Positions 23,216 through 35,733 of a DNA stretch of 64,000 nucleotides are shown in pieces (position 1 is the stretch's first letter; each line of letters starts with the position of its first letter). The notes beneath the pieces are model-generated. The model did not search any database. It was not told the DNA's origin and saw only the letters and a list, made by a program, of their open reading frames with translations. Made by a program: the position numbers and the translations under genes. The DNA is taken from the NCBI RefSeq assembly GCF_001653235.2, contig NC_035790.1, forward strand, positions 1,240,001 to 1,304,000. Direction: 5' to 3'. The DNA is from Pochonia chlamydosporia 170. Taxonomy: Eukaryota; Ascomycota; Sordariomycetes; Hypocreales; Clavicipitaceae.

Positions 23216-25461
23216 ACAACCTAATAAAGGCTGGGGTTGGGTCAAGAACTTATCATCATCATTGTACTCTAGTCCCGCTCTTTGGCAAACTTAACTTTTC
23301 CTTGTATTTTGGGCTGGGCGGTGTTGTATGATGCGCCGGATGGACCGCGCGCACTTTTGTTTTTAGGGGAAACCAAATGGAACCGGGTCTCGATTTTGTG
23401 ATCAAGTAGGCGGCTGGTTTGCGTCGCAGGTTTTATGCGACACCGTAAGCCCCGGTGATCATGATCATATTTAATGTCTACGAGGCCACGCAATGATAAA
23501 TCTTGTACGAATATGAAAATACTTTGTGCACAATGTTTCGTTGCCTGTGAATGTTTTTGGTGTCATGCTTTTTGTTACTTTTTGCCACGACTGCTATAGT
23601 CGAAGCTGGTCAAGGTAATTCAATGCCACGCAACTGCAATCCGTCTACATAGTCGTTAGAATCTAACCATCCGTGGTGGTTGTAGAAAAGCATCTTATCT
23701 GTGCCGGCTGATGGAACTACAATTCTGCGTGGCGACACTATTTTTGAACTAGATTTTGATCCTCGCAGCAATCTCGCCCAGACTTGCACCTCAATCTCGC
23801 AACGGCGAACCATGCATCTTCACTAGACAGGACAAGCAAGAGACAAGGGCCGCCACCAAAAGGAAACGTCATTTGCGGGCCCAATCGAACAGTCCACGGT
23901 TTCGCAATCAACGTAGACCATGCATCCTGCAAGTGCCGGGCCAGTCTAGCCCGTCCAACTGTCATGCATCAAGCATCAGCTTGGCTGGGTCTCGACATGT
24001 CCAACTTGCTTTCGTGGCAGTCTGTGAGAAGTTGAGCCATCGGATCCGGGGGCGCGCATCTTTGCAGGTGCAGTCTGCGTCTAGTTTTGTGTGTCTCCCC
24101 TTTTTTTTTTCTTGTTGTTTGTCTCTGGTCTGCTCAAGTGTCGAGATGGCATGGCCTGGTGGTAAGCAACGTGCTGTACAAGCACACACACCGCTGGTGC
24201 GGAGGTTGAGTGTCACGATAGTTGAGGGGTGTGGTTTTTCAGCGTCATTGTCTCCTTTTTCTGATTTTGGGGTGGCATTGCTGATTGCCAGTATTGAATC
24301 TGATACGGGCACTGCAATTGCTATGAAAGGAATGGATGAATTCTTTTGGAGAAATCGGTGTGAAGACTGGCCATTTTTATCTTCTCGTCAGGTGGTTTTG
24401 TTTTTTTTGTTGGGCCGTTTGTGTTACGAGTCGGCCGACGACAGTGATCAAATGATTGTCTGCGAGTTCTGAGCTGGCACCATACAGCATCCACCGCGGG
24501 CAAGATAAGGTCTGGTCTGATCAATTCTCGACTAATGTTGTTGTCCCCAGTCCGGAAGGAAGCATATTCACAGATATGGAGCCATTGGGAGCCGAGCGTC
24601 TCTCCGTCTCGCGGTGCGGTGCGCTGGTGGTGCAGAGTGTCGCGGTGATGCGTTGTAGTCGCCGATTGGAACATTGGACTCCCCGCGCGCATCAGAAACG
24701 AAGGGAAAAAACGGTCCCTAGTCCTTGTAGATTTGTATGATAAATCAAGCCGCAAGTCCGTCTGCTACTGATCAGTCCAAACCCATCCCCATGGGACATG
24801 GACCGAACATGCGGCCATGCGGCTCTGTTCAAATCAAATAGTGCGGCGCAAAAGTCGGGGGTTTGAACCCGCTCTTCTTTTTTGTCTCCCCCGGACATGC
24901 GACTTCCCTCCACGTCCATGTCCACGTCCATGTCCATGTCTGGCCAACTGCTCCTTCTTCTCTTTCCTTGCTCCCTTCCCTTTGGCTGCTTGACGTCCCT
25001 TGTGTCACCATACAAATCATCGTACTCCGTAATAGAGGCCCAATTGCACCGTGTGTCACTTGTTCTCGATAGCTAGTCATCTCACAGATGGGTTTATAAT
25101 CGTCAAGCTATTTCCCTGCCCCCTCGTTTCCGTCTTTCTCTTCAGCTGCCCAACACCGACGAGACTTGACCCGTTGTAAAATCCTATAGGACGGACGTCT
25201 GTGCCCAACCACGGCCATGGGCACAGCCAGACGCTTCAGGATCGACTTCGCACTCCTCATTGAATTTTCCACATCGTCAAGGATGGCATTCTAGACGCAG
25301 ATTCGGAATTGACCCCTTTGCAAAGGCGAGTCCCCCCCTCCGGCAGGAGGATTGAGACAGAAAGCTGTCTGTCTCTCTGTCTGTCTGGTCTGGCCTCGGT
25401 AGGTATTACTGGAGGAGAGACAGCCATTCCCCTCTCGGATACCCGACGGACGTTGGGGAAG
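23216..25461. other. Intergenic after NHP6
   Basis: The first 300 or so bases should be the NHP6 3' end. The remaining 1.9 kb holds overlapping non-domain open frames, pyrimidine-rich tracts, a TCCAYG repeat (24909-24940), TACTCCGTA at 25023 and a CTGT/CTGTCT-rich patch near 25363-25390. No gene could be supported. Confidence 0.5.
24909..24940. repeat. TCCAYG hexanucleotide repeat, 5.3 copies
   Basis: Units alternate TCCACG and TCCATG through five copies plus two bases. It lies in intergenic DNA. Confidence 0.95.
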
Positions 25462-27463
25462 ATGGATCTGGCGGAAACCGACGACGTCGTCTTACTAAAG
25501 GGCTGCTACTTGGAAGCCCAGCGGTCTGATGATATCGCCCTCAAACTGGAAGGCTTGCGCATCGCACTGAACGAGCCTAGCCATTCATGCCTGTCGAATA
25601 CCATCAAGGAGATTGGCCGTGTTGCCCGCCGACTCCGTGAGCTGGGCGACCTTGCTCATGTGAACCGGGACCGTCTTCTCTTTGTGTTGGACCCCTTGAA
25701 TCTTGTGCTGCCCTGTTTGTCTAAAACCCTGAGAGATATCAAGGTCCACTATGATGATCGTTCAAAGTCCAAGCAGAATCGATGGAGGCACATGTTCCAT
25801 TCCATGCAGCGTGAAGCCGGTGGTCTGCAATTGGAAGCCATCTTCACCATCTATCATCAATTCATTATAATGTTACGAGATATGATTGTCAGGTGGGCTC
25901 TTCGTGTTTGCCGTGTTCAATTTGCCGTACTTGTCCCAATTCTAACCACGGTGAACTAGGTGTCCTAACTTCGATGTCGCCAAATGGGAGACCCTAAAGC
26001 TTCAGATTCATGGGCTACGAAATGCCAGGGGAATTGGTAGGTATAGGCTGTCTCGTGCCTTTACCTATCGAACGTAGAAACTCGAGTATAGTCCTCTAAC
26101 GACGGTTTAGGCCCTCCAGATGCAGTGCAAGCTGGTCCGCTTGTCCACCAAGGCGGATTTATACCCCCGTTGGATCCGGTTCGTCCAATACATGCCATGC
26201 GAGCATCCACCAACAAGGCTGACCGTCTATATCAGATAAGCCACTGGGCTGAACACGTCTTCCATCCCAAGTACACACCACGCGTTGCGTTGAGAAATGT
26301 GGGACAGTAAGTACAGACCTAGCTACACTTTGAATCATGCTATTAATGATGGTATATTCTAAGTTGCTAGTAGAACCGAGTCACTAGGACCGCATCGTGA
26401 ACTAGGCCATCACAACATACCCATGCATTCCAAAGTCCTCTTTCGACGGTGAACCTCCCTGCCACTACTTGCATCTACGCTTCCCAGCCCTACCAGTTTG
26501 TCTGACCGCAACAGATCATTTGACGGTGACAAAATATCGCTTCTTGCTTTCGTGAGCTCCCAAGACGAGAGAGTATACCTGCTCCTTCGAATATTCAAAG
26601 ACCATCAGCCGTGGTTTTCACTGCGCGGCGTCCACGAACTATTCATCCAGAGGCGCAGGAGCTCGTTGGAGCTCCGTCGATGGAGTAGGACCCAGGGACA
26701 GTCCAAGATCTGGGCTACGCTTTGCTTCAATGCATGGGAAGGTATAAACCTTGACTGACATCACAATGCCAAGTCTAACCAAAACGTTTCTAAACAAATC
26801 CAAGAAACCCGGCTAACTCAAATCAGACCTTGTCCTCATGTACTGTACCTTTATATCTCTAAAGGCAGAAGCCGGAGCCCAGGATCTCACCCAATGTGGC
26901 CCACAAGAACTTAGCCTCGGCGGAGAGCACAAGCTTTTCCAAGCGTACGTCCACCTCACACAATCAAAGAACAATCAACTCATCAAGAAAAGATGCATAT
27001 CCGACGGCGGCTACGACCACTCTCTAATCGTATACCAAGACCGTGCAACTGGTGCGTTCCGACTCCACGCAGCAGTCTGGGAGGGCAAGTTGCGACAATG
27101 CCCCGTGTGGACCGCATTCGGTACAACACACACACTCCTCCTCAAGGAACAAAATCACAACGTTAACACGGTCACAGTAAACGAACAATACATGGATCCA
27201 AACTGGCTCACGAGAGTCAGCTCCCATAAAGTGCGCCTAAAAGACCTCCGGCTCTTTGTATTCTGTAAGCGGTACCGGGAATATAGACAGCGTAGAGGAC
27301 CAGCTGGCGAGTTTCAAATTAACTTTGTCAGCGACCGAGGTACGTGCCCATGTCATCAAGTACTTACGCATTATACTCCTCGACCAGATTGCTAATAGTT
27401 TATATGACAGCTGTCCCAAACTTTGAAGAACTGTTCTATCCTACTCAACCGATGGTTTATTGA
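25462..27463 (+). CDS. Seven-exon hypothetical protein, unknown function
   Basis: My model has exons 25462-25892, 25960-26036, 26111-26306, 26515-26741, 26827-26944, 26993-27339 and 27411-27463, giving 482 residues. All junctions keep the frame and use GT..AG. The protein begins MDLAETDDVVLLKGCYLEAQ, has a helical first third (a helix pair around IKEIGRVARRLRELGDLAHV) and a Pro-rich linker. A second half contains FSLRGVHELFIQRRRSSLEL, then W(T/A)LCF-AWEDLVLMYCTFISLKA, SDGGYDHSLIVYQD, RLHAAVWEGKLRQCPVWTAF and finally VPNFEELFYPTQ. This C-terminal order is familiar from uncharacterised proteins of filamentous ascomycetes and looks like a PH-like beta-sheet region, but I cannot name a function. 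The 48-base sixth intron is in frame and could be retained. The 208-base intron at 26307-26514 could hide a small exon. Confidence 0.75.
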
Positions 27464-27803
27464 CTGAATGATTATGAAATGATACTTGGCGTTGGACCTT
27501 GAAAGATTGAAATTGATATTCAGCATACTGCGTCGGCGTTATGGACAGGGCACTGCTGATGATTCGTACTCCGCATTTTGATACCAGGTTGTTTTAGCTA
27601 CAGTTTGCAAGCATAGCGAGCGGGACGAAAAAAAAAGTGTCTCTTGTTTTCTCTTTTCTCAAATTACATTATATATATGTTTTTGGTGTTTTTCCTGGCC
27701 CAAAATAATACGCTAGAATGCAGTCATTGTCATTACGTAGCACCCATTCAACAAAACTTTGACCATTTTCACGTCACATAACCGTATTGATTGATAACGA
27801 GAA
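27464..27803. other. Convergent 3' ends
   Basis: The plus-strand unknown gene and minus-strand phosphoglucomutase end towards each other here. AT-rich with a TATATATAT tract near 27670. No gene. Confidence 0.6.
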
Positions 27804-29759
<1,956 letters not shown>

Positions 29760-30444
29760 GATGGGCCGCGTTCAATCGAAATTGTAGGGCAAAGTTGAGA
29801 GAAAAGAATTGGCGCAAGCGACCAAAAGGAGCGATATAAAAAAGCTCGATCTGTTGGGAGTCAGGGAGTCAAGGAGTCAAGGTGAAGAGCGGGAGGAGGG
29901 GAAGCTTCTTGGAGCTAGCTTGACGTAGTGGGGTTGTCATAGGCGTTGGAGGGGCTTGAATTTGGCCAGGACTGATCGACGCAAAATATCGACACTGTGA
30001 GGATATATGAGAGAGTGTTCACTGAAGACAGTGTGACTATCAGCGGGACGGTGCTCTTCCCATGCAGGTTCAGGAGACCAGACCAAGTTTATGGTTGAGA
30101 TAGACAGCCAATCTGCGCGGTTTACCTAGAAACGGGGTGCACATGGTGGCGCGGTGGCGAGTGATACTTTTGTGTTTCGGTGATGGCTTTGTTGTTTGAT
30201 GCAACATTATTCAATCGAGTGCTGTGTCTAAGAACGAAGATAGAATGCGTGGCTCATAGTTTTTCTGTATACATACCATCACGTATTATGCTACACCAAC
30301 CACGATATTGATAGGATGATGATAGGCCATAGTATCCCACGTCAAAACTGTCAGCACAGACAAGTGATACCATAAGTGATTAAACCAGCCCAGCCCAACC
30401 AACAGGTACACCACCACGTACAATTACATCATCCCTCACCACCA
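29760..30444. other. Intergenic: PGM promoter and oligoribonuclease 3' end
   Basis: Both neighbours are on the minus strand. A short near-repeat GGGAGTCAGGGAGTCAAGGAGTCAAGG lies around 29857-29883, just upstream of PGM. No gene seen. Confidence 0.5.
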
Positions 30445-31145
30445 TTACAATCCTCGCCGAAAAATAGCATCCCGATAATACTTGGCCTCTTCTATACTCT
30501 CCAGAATATCGTCTCTGGCCAAATGTCTTCCCTTCTTTGCAGGCGCCTGGTCCATCACCTCCCGTGGACACCACCTCCGACCAGCTTCCTTGATGGCGCT
30601 TATGTCCAGGATACGGTAGTGTAGGTGATCGATTACCTTGTCGTAAGGCTGTTTACGCAAAAACGCTCTATCAGCATGGACGCTGTTCCCGGCGAGCAAA
30701 GCTTTGCGCTTTTCGGGTATGAACTTTCTAATGTAGTCGTACAGCCCATCAGCAGCCTCTTCCGGCGTTGTCGTTGATGCCAGAACGGCACCGGTCAGTC
30801 CAGAGTTGCCATGTGTGCGAGTACACCATTCATCCATCTGGTCCAGCCGGGCGGCAGGAAGGTGAATGACTGCGTGATAGCCTTCTTGGTCCATCACTTC
30901 CAGGTTTCCCGTGGTGATAATGCAATATATTTCAATAATTTCTTCCGTGTCTGGGTTCAGCCCTGTCATCTGTCAAGAGAGGTGTAAGTGCCAAATTCGG
31001 CATCATATCTACATACGCCCGCGCCGACCGCCAACCGCCAGACGACGAGGAAGCCAAGCAATGACAAGCAACGTACCTCGCAATCAATCCAGACAAGAGG
31101 ATCATCAGTTACACCCGAATGCGGGGCGACAAGTCCGGACGCCAT
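30445..31145 (-). CDS. REX2: Oligoribonuclease (DEDDh 3'-5' exonuclease), Rex2/REXO2 type
   Basis: Two exons, 31145-31077 and 30969-30445, give 197 residues. The 107-base intron has donor GTACGT and acceptor GACAG in phase 0 and falls inside the first catalytic motif, restoring WIDCEMTGL. The DEDDh residues are present: Asp and Glu in IDCE, the Asp of SVHADRAFL, YRILDIS, and the closing His and Asp in GRHLARDDILESIEEAKYYRD. Oligoribonuclease degrades RNA pieces of two to five nucleotides to mononucleotides; in eukaryotes it is largely mitochondrial, with roles in the nucleus too. No long targeting peptide is visible with this start, and there is no upstream in-frame ATG nearby, so a mitochondrial location is not shown by the sequence. 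Confidence 0.93.
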
Positions 31146-32439
31146 GGCCGTATGGTCCCTTGTCAACCTTCAACGGGCAGGCAAACGGGGATTTGTTGGT
31201 GCGGACCTTGCCTGCCAATTATGCCATACGGAGCCACCAAGACAGATTGACAAGTTGACCCGCCAGAAAAGAACTGGAGCAAGAGGGAAGCTTTCCGGTT
31301 AAGCTTGGTGTTGGCAGCGGAGGTGATGGATGCCAAAGTTCCTCTTCTCTAAATCCAGCAGCTGGGGAGCGAGTGATGTGTCAAACCGATCCACTTTGTG
31401 CAGAATCACACATTCGGTGTGCCGGGGAAAAGACAAGTGTGGTCTTGGACGTGTATGTGTATGGGTCTTTAGAAATTATGGCCAATTTCACAAAGAGATA
31501 AATGAATGTCCTCTTTGCAATATGGTGGTGCCAAAAGTGGTGGCGTTTGAGGTCAGGTTGCTTTGTGGTTCGGGCGTTTGACCGAGTTGCCGGGTTCCAG
31601 TTGCCGACGGAAGTAACTGACGACACTGACACTGAAGACAATCTCCCAGGAAGGCAATTCTCGGCGGTTAGAAAGGCCAAAAGACGTCAAATAAAGACCA
31701 GGTATAATCTTCCAGCAGCCACCATTGGCCTAACCCCCGCAGAACCGTGAAAGTGAGGCGCGGAGAAATGGGTCAAGTCGAGCAATGTTCGTGGAGAAGT
31801 TTGTATCGTCAGTTGACTCTGTCCATGTTGTGGCGGCAGAATGGCAACATTTGAACTGGCCTGGCACCAGTTTAGCGGCCAGTGGTGCCCTATTTGTCAC
31901 TGTCGCGATCAGCCATTGGCTCGCTTCATCCCTGGACCGCTGTAATTGGGGCCGTATAGTGCTGAAACGTTGCGTGGGGGGACCCTCAAGTCCATTGATT
32001 CTCAATACCCGCCTTGTGATTGGCAGCCACCCCAGCGCCTTGTTGCCTTTGACCCCATTTCCCCCATTTGGGAACCTGTCCGTCATTCTCTACATGGTCG
32101 TCTGTATAACATCGTCAGATTTATTTGCACTTGATTGTCATGTTTTTAACCCCTATGTCCGTTGCCGGAGGCTTGTGAATCGTGTTCAACCCCCATACTT
32201 AAGGACCACCCCGTTATGCTTTGTAATTGAGCATCACCCTCTTCATCATCATCTCTGGACAAAAGCTTAAGTCCGCCGGCTGCATCGTCCGCTTCAAACA
32301 CTTGACGTGCGGGGTGAACTTGGTGACCCTGCCTTGGATGCTCCCAGATACGAAGTACAAAACCATCACACATCTTCCTGCTTGACTACTCGTACTCTAC
32401 ACCTTTCGTCCTACAAACTCACCCACCAAAACCACCACC
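31146..32439. other. Divergent promoter region
   Basis: Lies between oligoribonuclease (-) and the oxidoreductase (+), so both promoters should be here. A pyrimidine/CA-rich leader (about 32370-32437) precedes the oxidoreductase start. Open frames up to 161 codons overlap without domain character. No gene supported. Confidence 0.5.
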
Positions 32440-34008
32440 ATGGCTGGCGTCGTCGATCCAGAGCTTGCCAACAAGGCGACCACGACACTCGAGAAACCCG
32501 AGATGTCTCAAACCCCACCACGCTTCATCATCATCGGTGCAGGGTCCCGAGGCAATGCCTATGCCAACGCCATCGAAAAGGTCAGCAATGGAGTAGTGGC
32601 CGCAGTTTGTGAGCCCCTGAAGTTCAAGCGAGAGACCATGGGCCGGAAGTACATCTGGGGTGAGAACGGCAGCCCTCAGGAGGGACAGTCCTTCAGCAGC
32701 TGGAACGAGTTTGTGGGCTACGAAAAGGACCGCCGAAAGCGTGCTGCTGCCGGCGAGAAAGTCCCCGAGGGTGTCGATGGCGCATTTGTTTGTGTGCTCG
32801 ACGATATGCACAGAGAGGTCGTCGTCGCTCTCGCTGAGCTGGATCTGCACATCATGTGTGAGAAGCCCCTTGCCACCAACATGGACGACTGCTTGGCCAT
32901 GTACAAGGCTGTGAAGCCCCTGAAAGGATCCAAAATCTTCTCCATCGGACACGTTCTGAGATACAGCCCTCACAACTTGATGTTGCGAAAGCTGCTCGTC
33001 GACGAGCAAGTCATCGGCGACGTGAACAGCGTTGTTCACACCGAGCCCGTTGGATGGTGGCATTTCGCCCATTCTTTTGTCAGAGGAAACTGGAGAAACG
33101 ACAAGACTTCCGCCCCATCTCTGCTAACCAAGAGTTGTCACGATATCGACCTCTTGCTCTGGCTTGTTTCGGCACCTGCCAAGGCCGGTCAAGGAGAACC
33201 ACATCTGCCGGACTACATCACATCAACCGGCGGAGTCCAATTCTTCAAGAAGAGCCGCAAGCCAGCCGCCGCCGGAAATGCCACCAACTGCATGAAATGC
33301 CCCCTCGGAGACTCGGGGTGCAAGTTCTCCGCCAAGAACATCTACATGGGTGACAGAGTTGGTCTCGCCCGCGGGAACACCAAATGGCCCATCGACATTG
33401 TCGTCCACGACATTGAGGACTACAAGACAACCGAAGAGCGGATGGAGGTCATGGCCAAGGCCCTGAGTGAAGACTGGGACGAGACCACCCCCAAGGAAGT
33501 GGTCAGCAAACGACAGTGGTACGGCCGCTGTGTCTACGAAACCGACAACAATGTCTGTGACGAGCAGTTCGTCACCATCACCTGGCCCGAGAGTGTCCGT
33601 CCCGCCAAGCGCGTCACCTTCCACATGTCAGCCCAGACGAAGAGACAGTGCGAGCGTGTAAGCACATTCTACGGCGAACACGGCGAAATTCACGCCGACT
33701 CGAGAAAGATTGTCGTGGACAACTTTGCCACGGGTGAGGTCAAGACCTATGAGCCTACAACTACTGATCTCGGCCACGGCGGTGGTGATACCGGTCTCGC
33801 ACAGCAGTTCGTCTTGGCGTGTGACAAGGTCAAGAACCATGGATGGGATGGAGAGAAGGCTCAAAACGAGTTTGTAGGATGTACACTCGAGGACGTCATT
33901 CGTAGCCACGCCTTGGTATTCGCTGCAGAGGACGCCAGAGTGAATAAGAAGATTGTCGACTGGCAACAATGGTGGGACGACAATGTTACCAAGGCTATTA
34001 GTGCGTAA
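32440..34008 (+). CDS. Gfo/Idh/MocA-family NAD(P)-dependent oxidoreductase
   Basis: A single exon of 522 residues; the start is in an excellent context (ACCACCATGG). The N-terminal Rossmann fold shows FIIIGAGSRG at 29-38, and the family signature EKPLA is at 141-145. SCHDIDLLLW at 232-241 supplies the His-Asp pair usual in the active site of this family. A cysteine cluster at 284, 287 and 294 followed by KFSAKNIYMG resembles a conserved block of a subgroup of these enzymes. The C-terminal domain is the expected open beta-sheet. Family members oxidise or reduce sugars, inositols and related polyols; the substrate here is not identifiable. No signal peptide, so probably cytosolic. The lack of introns differs from most neighbours but is not enough to claim transfer. 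Confidence 0.9.
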   Translation: MAGVVDPELANKATTTLEKPEMSQTPPRFIIIGAGSRGNAYANAIEKVSNGVVAAVCEPLKFKRETMGRKYIWGENGSPQEGQSFSSWNEFVGYEKDRRKRAAAGEKVPEGVDGAFVCVLDDMHREVVVALAELDLHIMCEKPLATNMDDCLAMYKAVKPLKGSKIFSIGHVLRYSPHNLMLRKLLVDEQVIGDVNSVVHTEPVGWWHFAHSFVRGNWRNDKTSAPSLLTKSCHDIDLLLWLVSAPAKAGQGEPHLPDYITSTGGVQFFKKSRKPAAAGNATNCMKCPLGDSGCKFSAKNIYMGDRVGLARGNTKWPIDIVVHDIEDYKTTEERMEVMAKALSEDWDETTPKEVVSKRQWYGRCVYETDNNVCDEQFVTITWPESVRPAKRVTFHMSAQTKRQCERVSTFYGEHGEIHADSRKIVVDNFATGEVKTYEPTTTDLGHGGGDTGLAQQFVLACDKVKNHGWDGEKAQNEFVGCTLEDVIRSHALVFAAEDARVNKKIVDWQQWWDDNVTKAISA

Positions 34009-34316
34009 TCTTTCAAATTGTCGGGAACTTAATAATCCAGGGGTAAAATAGCACAGCCTTGGTACGAAGATATGAATGAGTGCACTGGTAATATAATGAG
34101 AATTACACAACAGGTAGATTCACACTCTGAAAATACAATTCGGTGAAAATATACCTGGATTATGACTATCCTAGGTGCTCAAACTAGCCTCTCATGCCAA
34201 CACAGCCAAAATGCACAAATGTAGTACGCCAAAATATCAATATAAAGAATGTCCCTCCCAATGCAAGTCGTCCTCTCCCACCACCCACTTCAAGGTATCA
34301 ACGCAGTCAATCCCCC
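34009..34316. other. Convergent 3' ends
   Basis: The 3' untranslated regions of the oxidoreductase (+) and the Gln-rich membrane protein (-) meet here. AT-rich, no gene. Confidence 0.6.
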
Positions 34317-35733
34317 TTACGAACTCCCCAATTCCGCCCTATTATGCTCATTCCCAACAGGATGCTGCACCGCCAACTCAGTAGGAGCCTGCTGATGCGC
34401 ATTCTCCGTTCCACCCGGTGACGTCGGATGCGGACTCGTAGCAGTCCTATCGGCCCCATCGACCATGGGACTGGGCGTCGTCTGAGGCGGCGGTGAGCCA
34501 GCATAACTGCCCGTATTGCTGGGGTAATTGTATCCCTGCTGCTGAGGGAACTGGTTATACTGCTGCGGTTGCTGCTGCGGTTGCTGCTGCTGGAACTGAG
34601 GATATCCTTGCTGTTGCTGAGGCGAGTACGGCGTCTGCTGGGAGTACATGCTCATATGGGGGTCGTATACGCTCTGCGTGTTCTGGTTATATCCCTGCTG
34701 GGGATAAGTCTGGAACCCTTGTTGAGGAGAGCCGGAGAAGTCCTGTGGGGGAGGTTGCTGCGGTTGCGTCTGGGCCATTGCCACGGGGGGTGATGAGGTA
34801 TCGCTCCCCTTGGTCTTCTTCTTACGGAGGAGGAGGAAGGCGCCTACTCCGACGAGGGCGAGGGCCGCTACGCCTCCGACTGTGCCTCCTGCTATAGCGC
34901 CGACGTTGGTTGAGCTTCCGCCGCCGCCACCAGGGGTCGTCGTCTCGGGAGGCGCGGTGGTGGTTGTGCTGGTGGATGTTGATGATGGGAAGCTGTGCGT
35001 CTTGGACCACGAGGGGTCGTAGTCGAGGAGTTTACCGGAGCCGGCAGTGGGAGAGCAGTCTAGGGCTGTGAAGGTGCCGGTTTTGGTGCCCGCGCCGCCG
35101 GAGAAGGTCATTGTGTAGGTGTAGCATGCTGGCGAGTTGATGTTGCTGAAGGGCTGGTTAGTTTGATAATATATTGAGATAGGAGGGGAGTTTGGGGGAG
35201 GGGAAAACGAACCAGCAGACGGTGTGATAGTCTGTGAGACTGGTGCAGAGACCGGCTTTGGATTGACTGTAGTTGATGCATCGGGTCTTGATACGGGAGC
35301 AGTCTTTGTTGGGTTCGCAGCAGCCCATGTAGCCGCTCACGTAGGCGCATGTATCTGTCGTTGAGGAGAGACAGACGAGAGAGTCTGAACATGGTTGATT
35401 AGCCGTCTGATTGACATGATAGTTGATGTTGCGCTTTGGGGAGGAGTGAGACGGTGATTGTGAGTTTCACGAGAACATACTTCCATTTGAGGAGACAAAT
35501 CCACACGTCAACGGTCCCAATGTATACCCATCCAGTCTCGGCTGTAAGTCCATACGTCCAAACACACCCTTTGGTCCCTCTGTCGGAACAGGGGACCTTC
35601 CCTGCGCCATGTGAAGCTCATGATCGTAGCTCGAATCCGTTTGTCGCGCTGGCGTCCACGACTCCTCCTCACCAGGCGAGTATGCCGCGGCCGAAGCCGT
35701 CAACGCCAAGACCAAGGCCGCGCTGTGCCTCAT
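34317..35733 (-). CDS. Secretory single-pass membrane protein, Cys-rich outside, Gln/Pro/Tyr-rich inside
   Basis: Three exons, 35733-35481, 35384-35213 and 35145-34317, encode 417 residues. The first ATG in frame gives a signal peptide (MRHSAALVLALTASAAA). The ectodomain has many cysteines (TCGFVSSNG, TCAYVSGYMGCCEP, KDCSRIKTRC, TVCCNINSPAC), then a Ser/Thr/Pro stretch likely to be O-glycosylated. A transmembrane helix (AIAGGTVGGVAALALVGVGAFLLL) is followed by RKKK. The cytoplasmic tail of about 150 residues is very rich in Gln, Pro, Tyr and Gly. This layout is common among fungal surface proteins and resembles wall-stress sensors, but it is not a WSC or Mid2 domain as far as I can tell. The function is unknown; a sensor or adhesion role is a guess. 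Confidence 0.85.

Noticed and set aside
23756..24472. Plus-strand frame of 238 codons downstream of NHP6
   Set aside because: It begins in a region likely to be 3' of NHP6, lacks domains and contains a long T-run translated as Phe; no support for splicing or a start context.
24840..24900. GTTTGAACCCGC resembling a tRNA T-arm
   Set aside because: No acceptor stem, D-arm or anticodon arm can be folded around it at the right distances.
31785..32270. Plus-strand frame of 161 codons upstream of the oxidoreductase
   Set aside because: No domain or start context, and it lies in the expected promoter and leader of the downstream gene.
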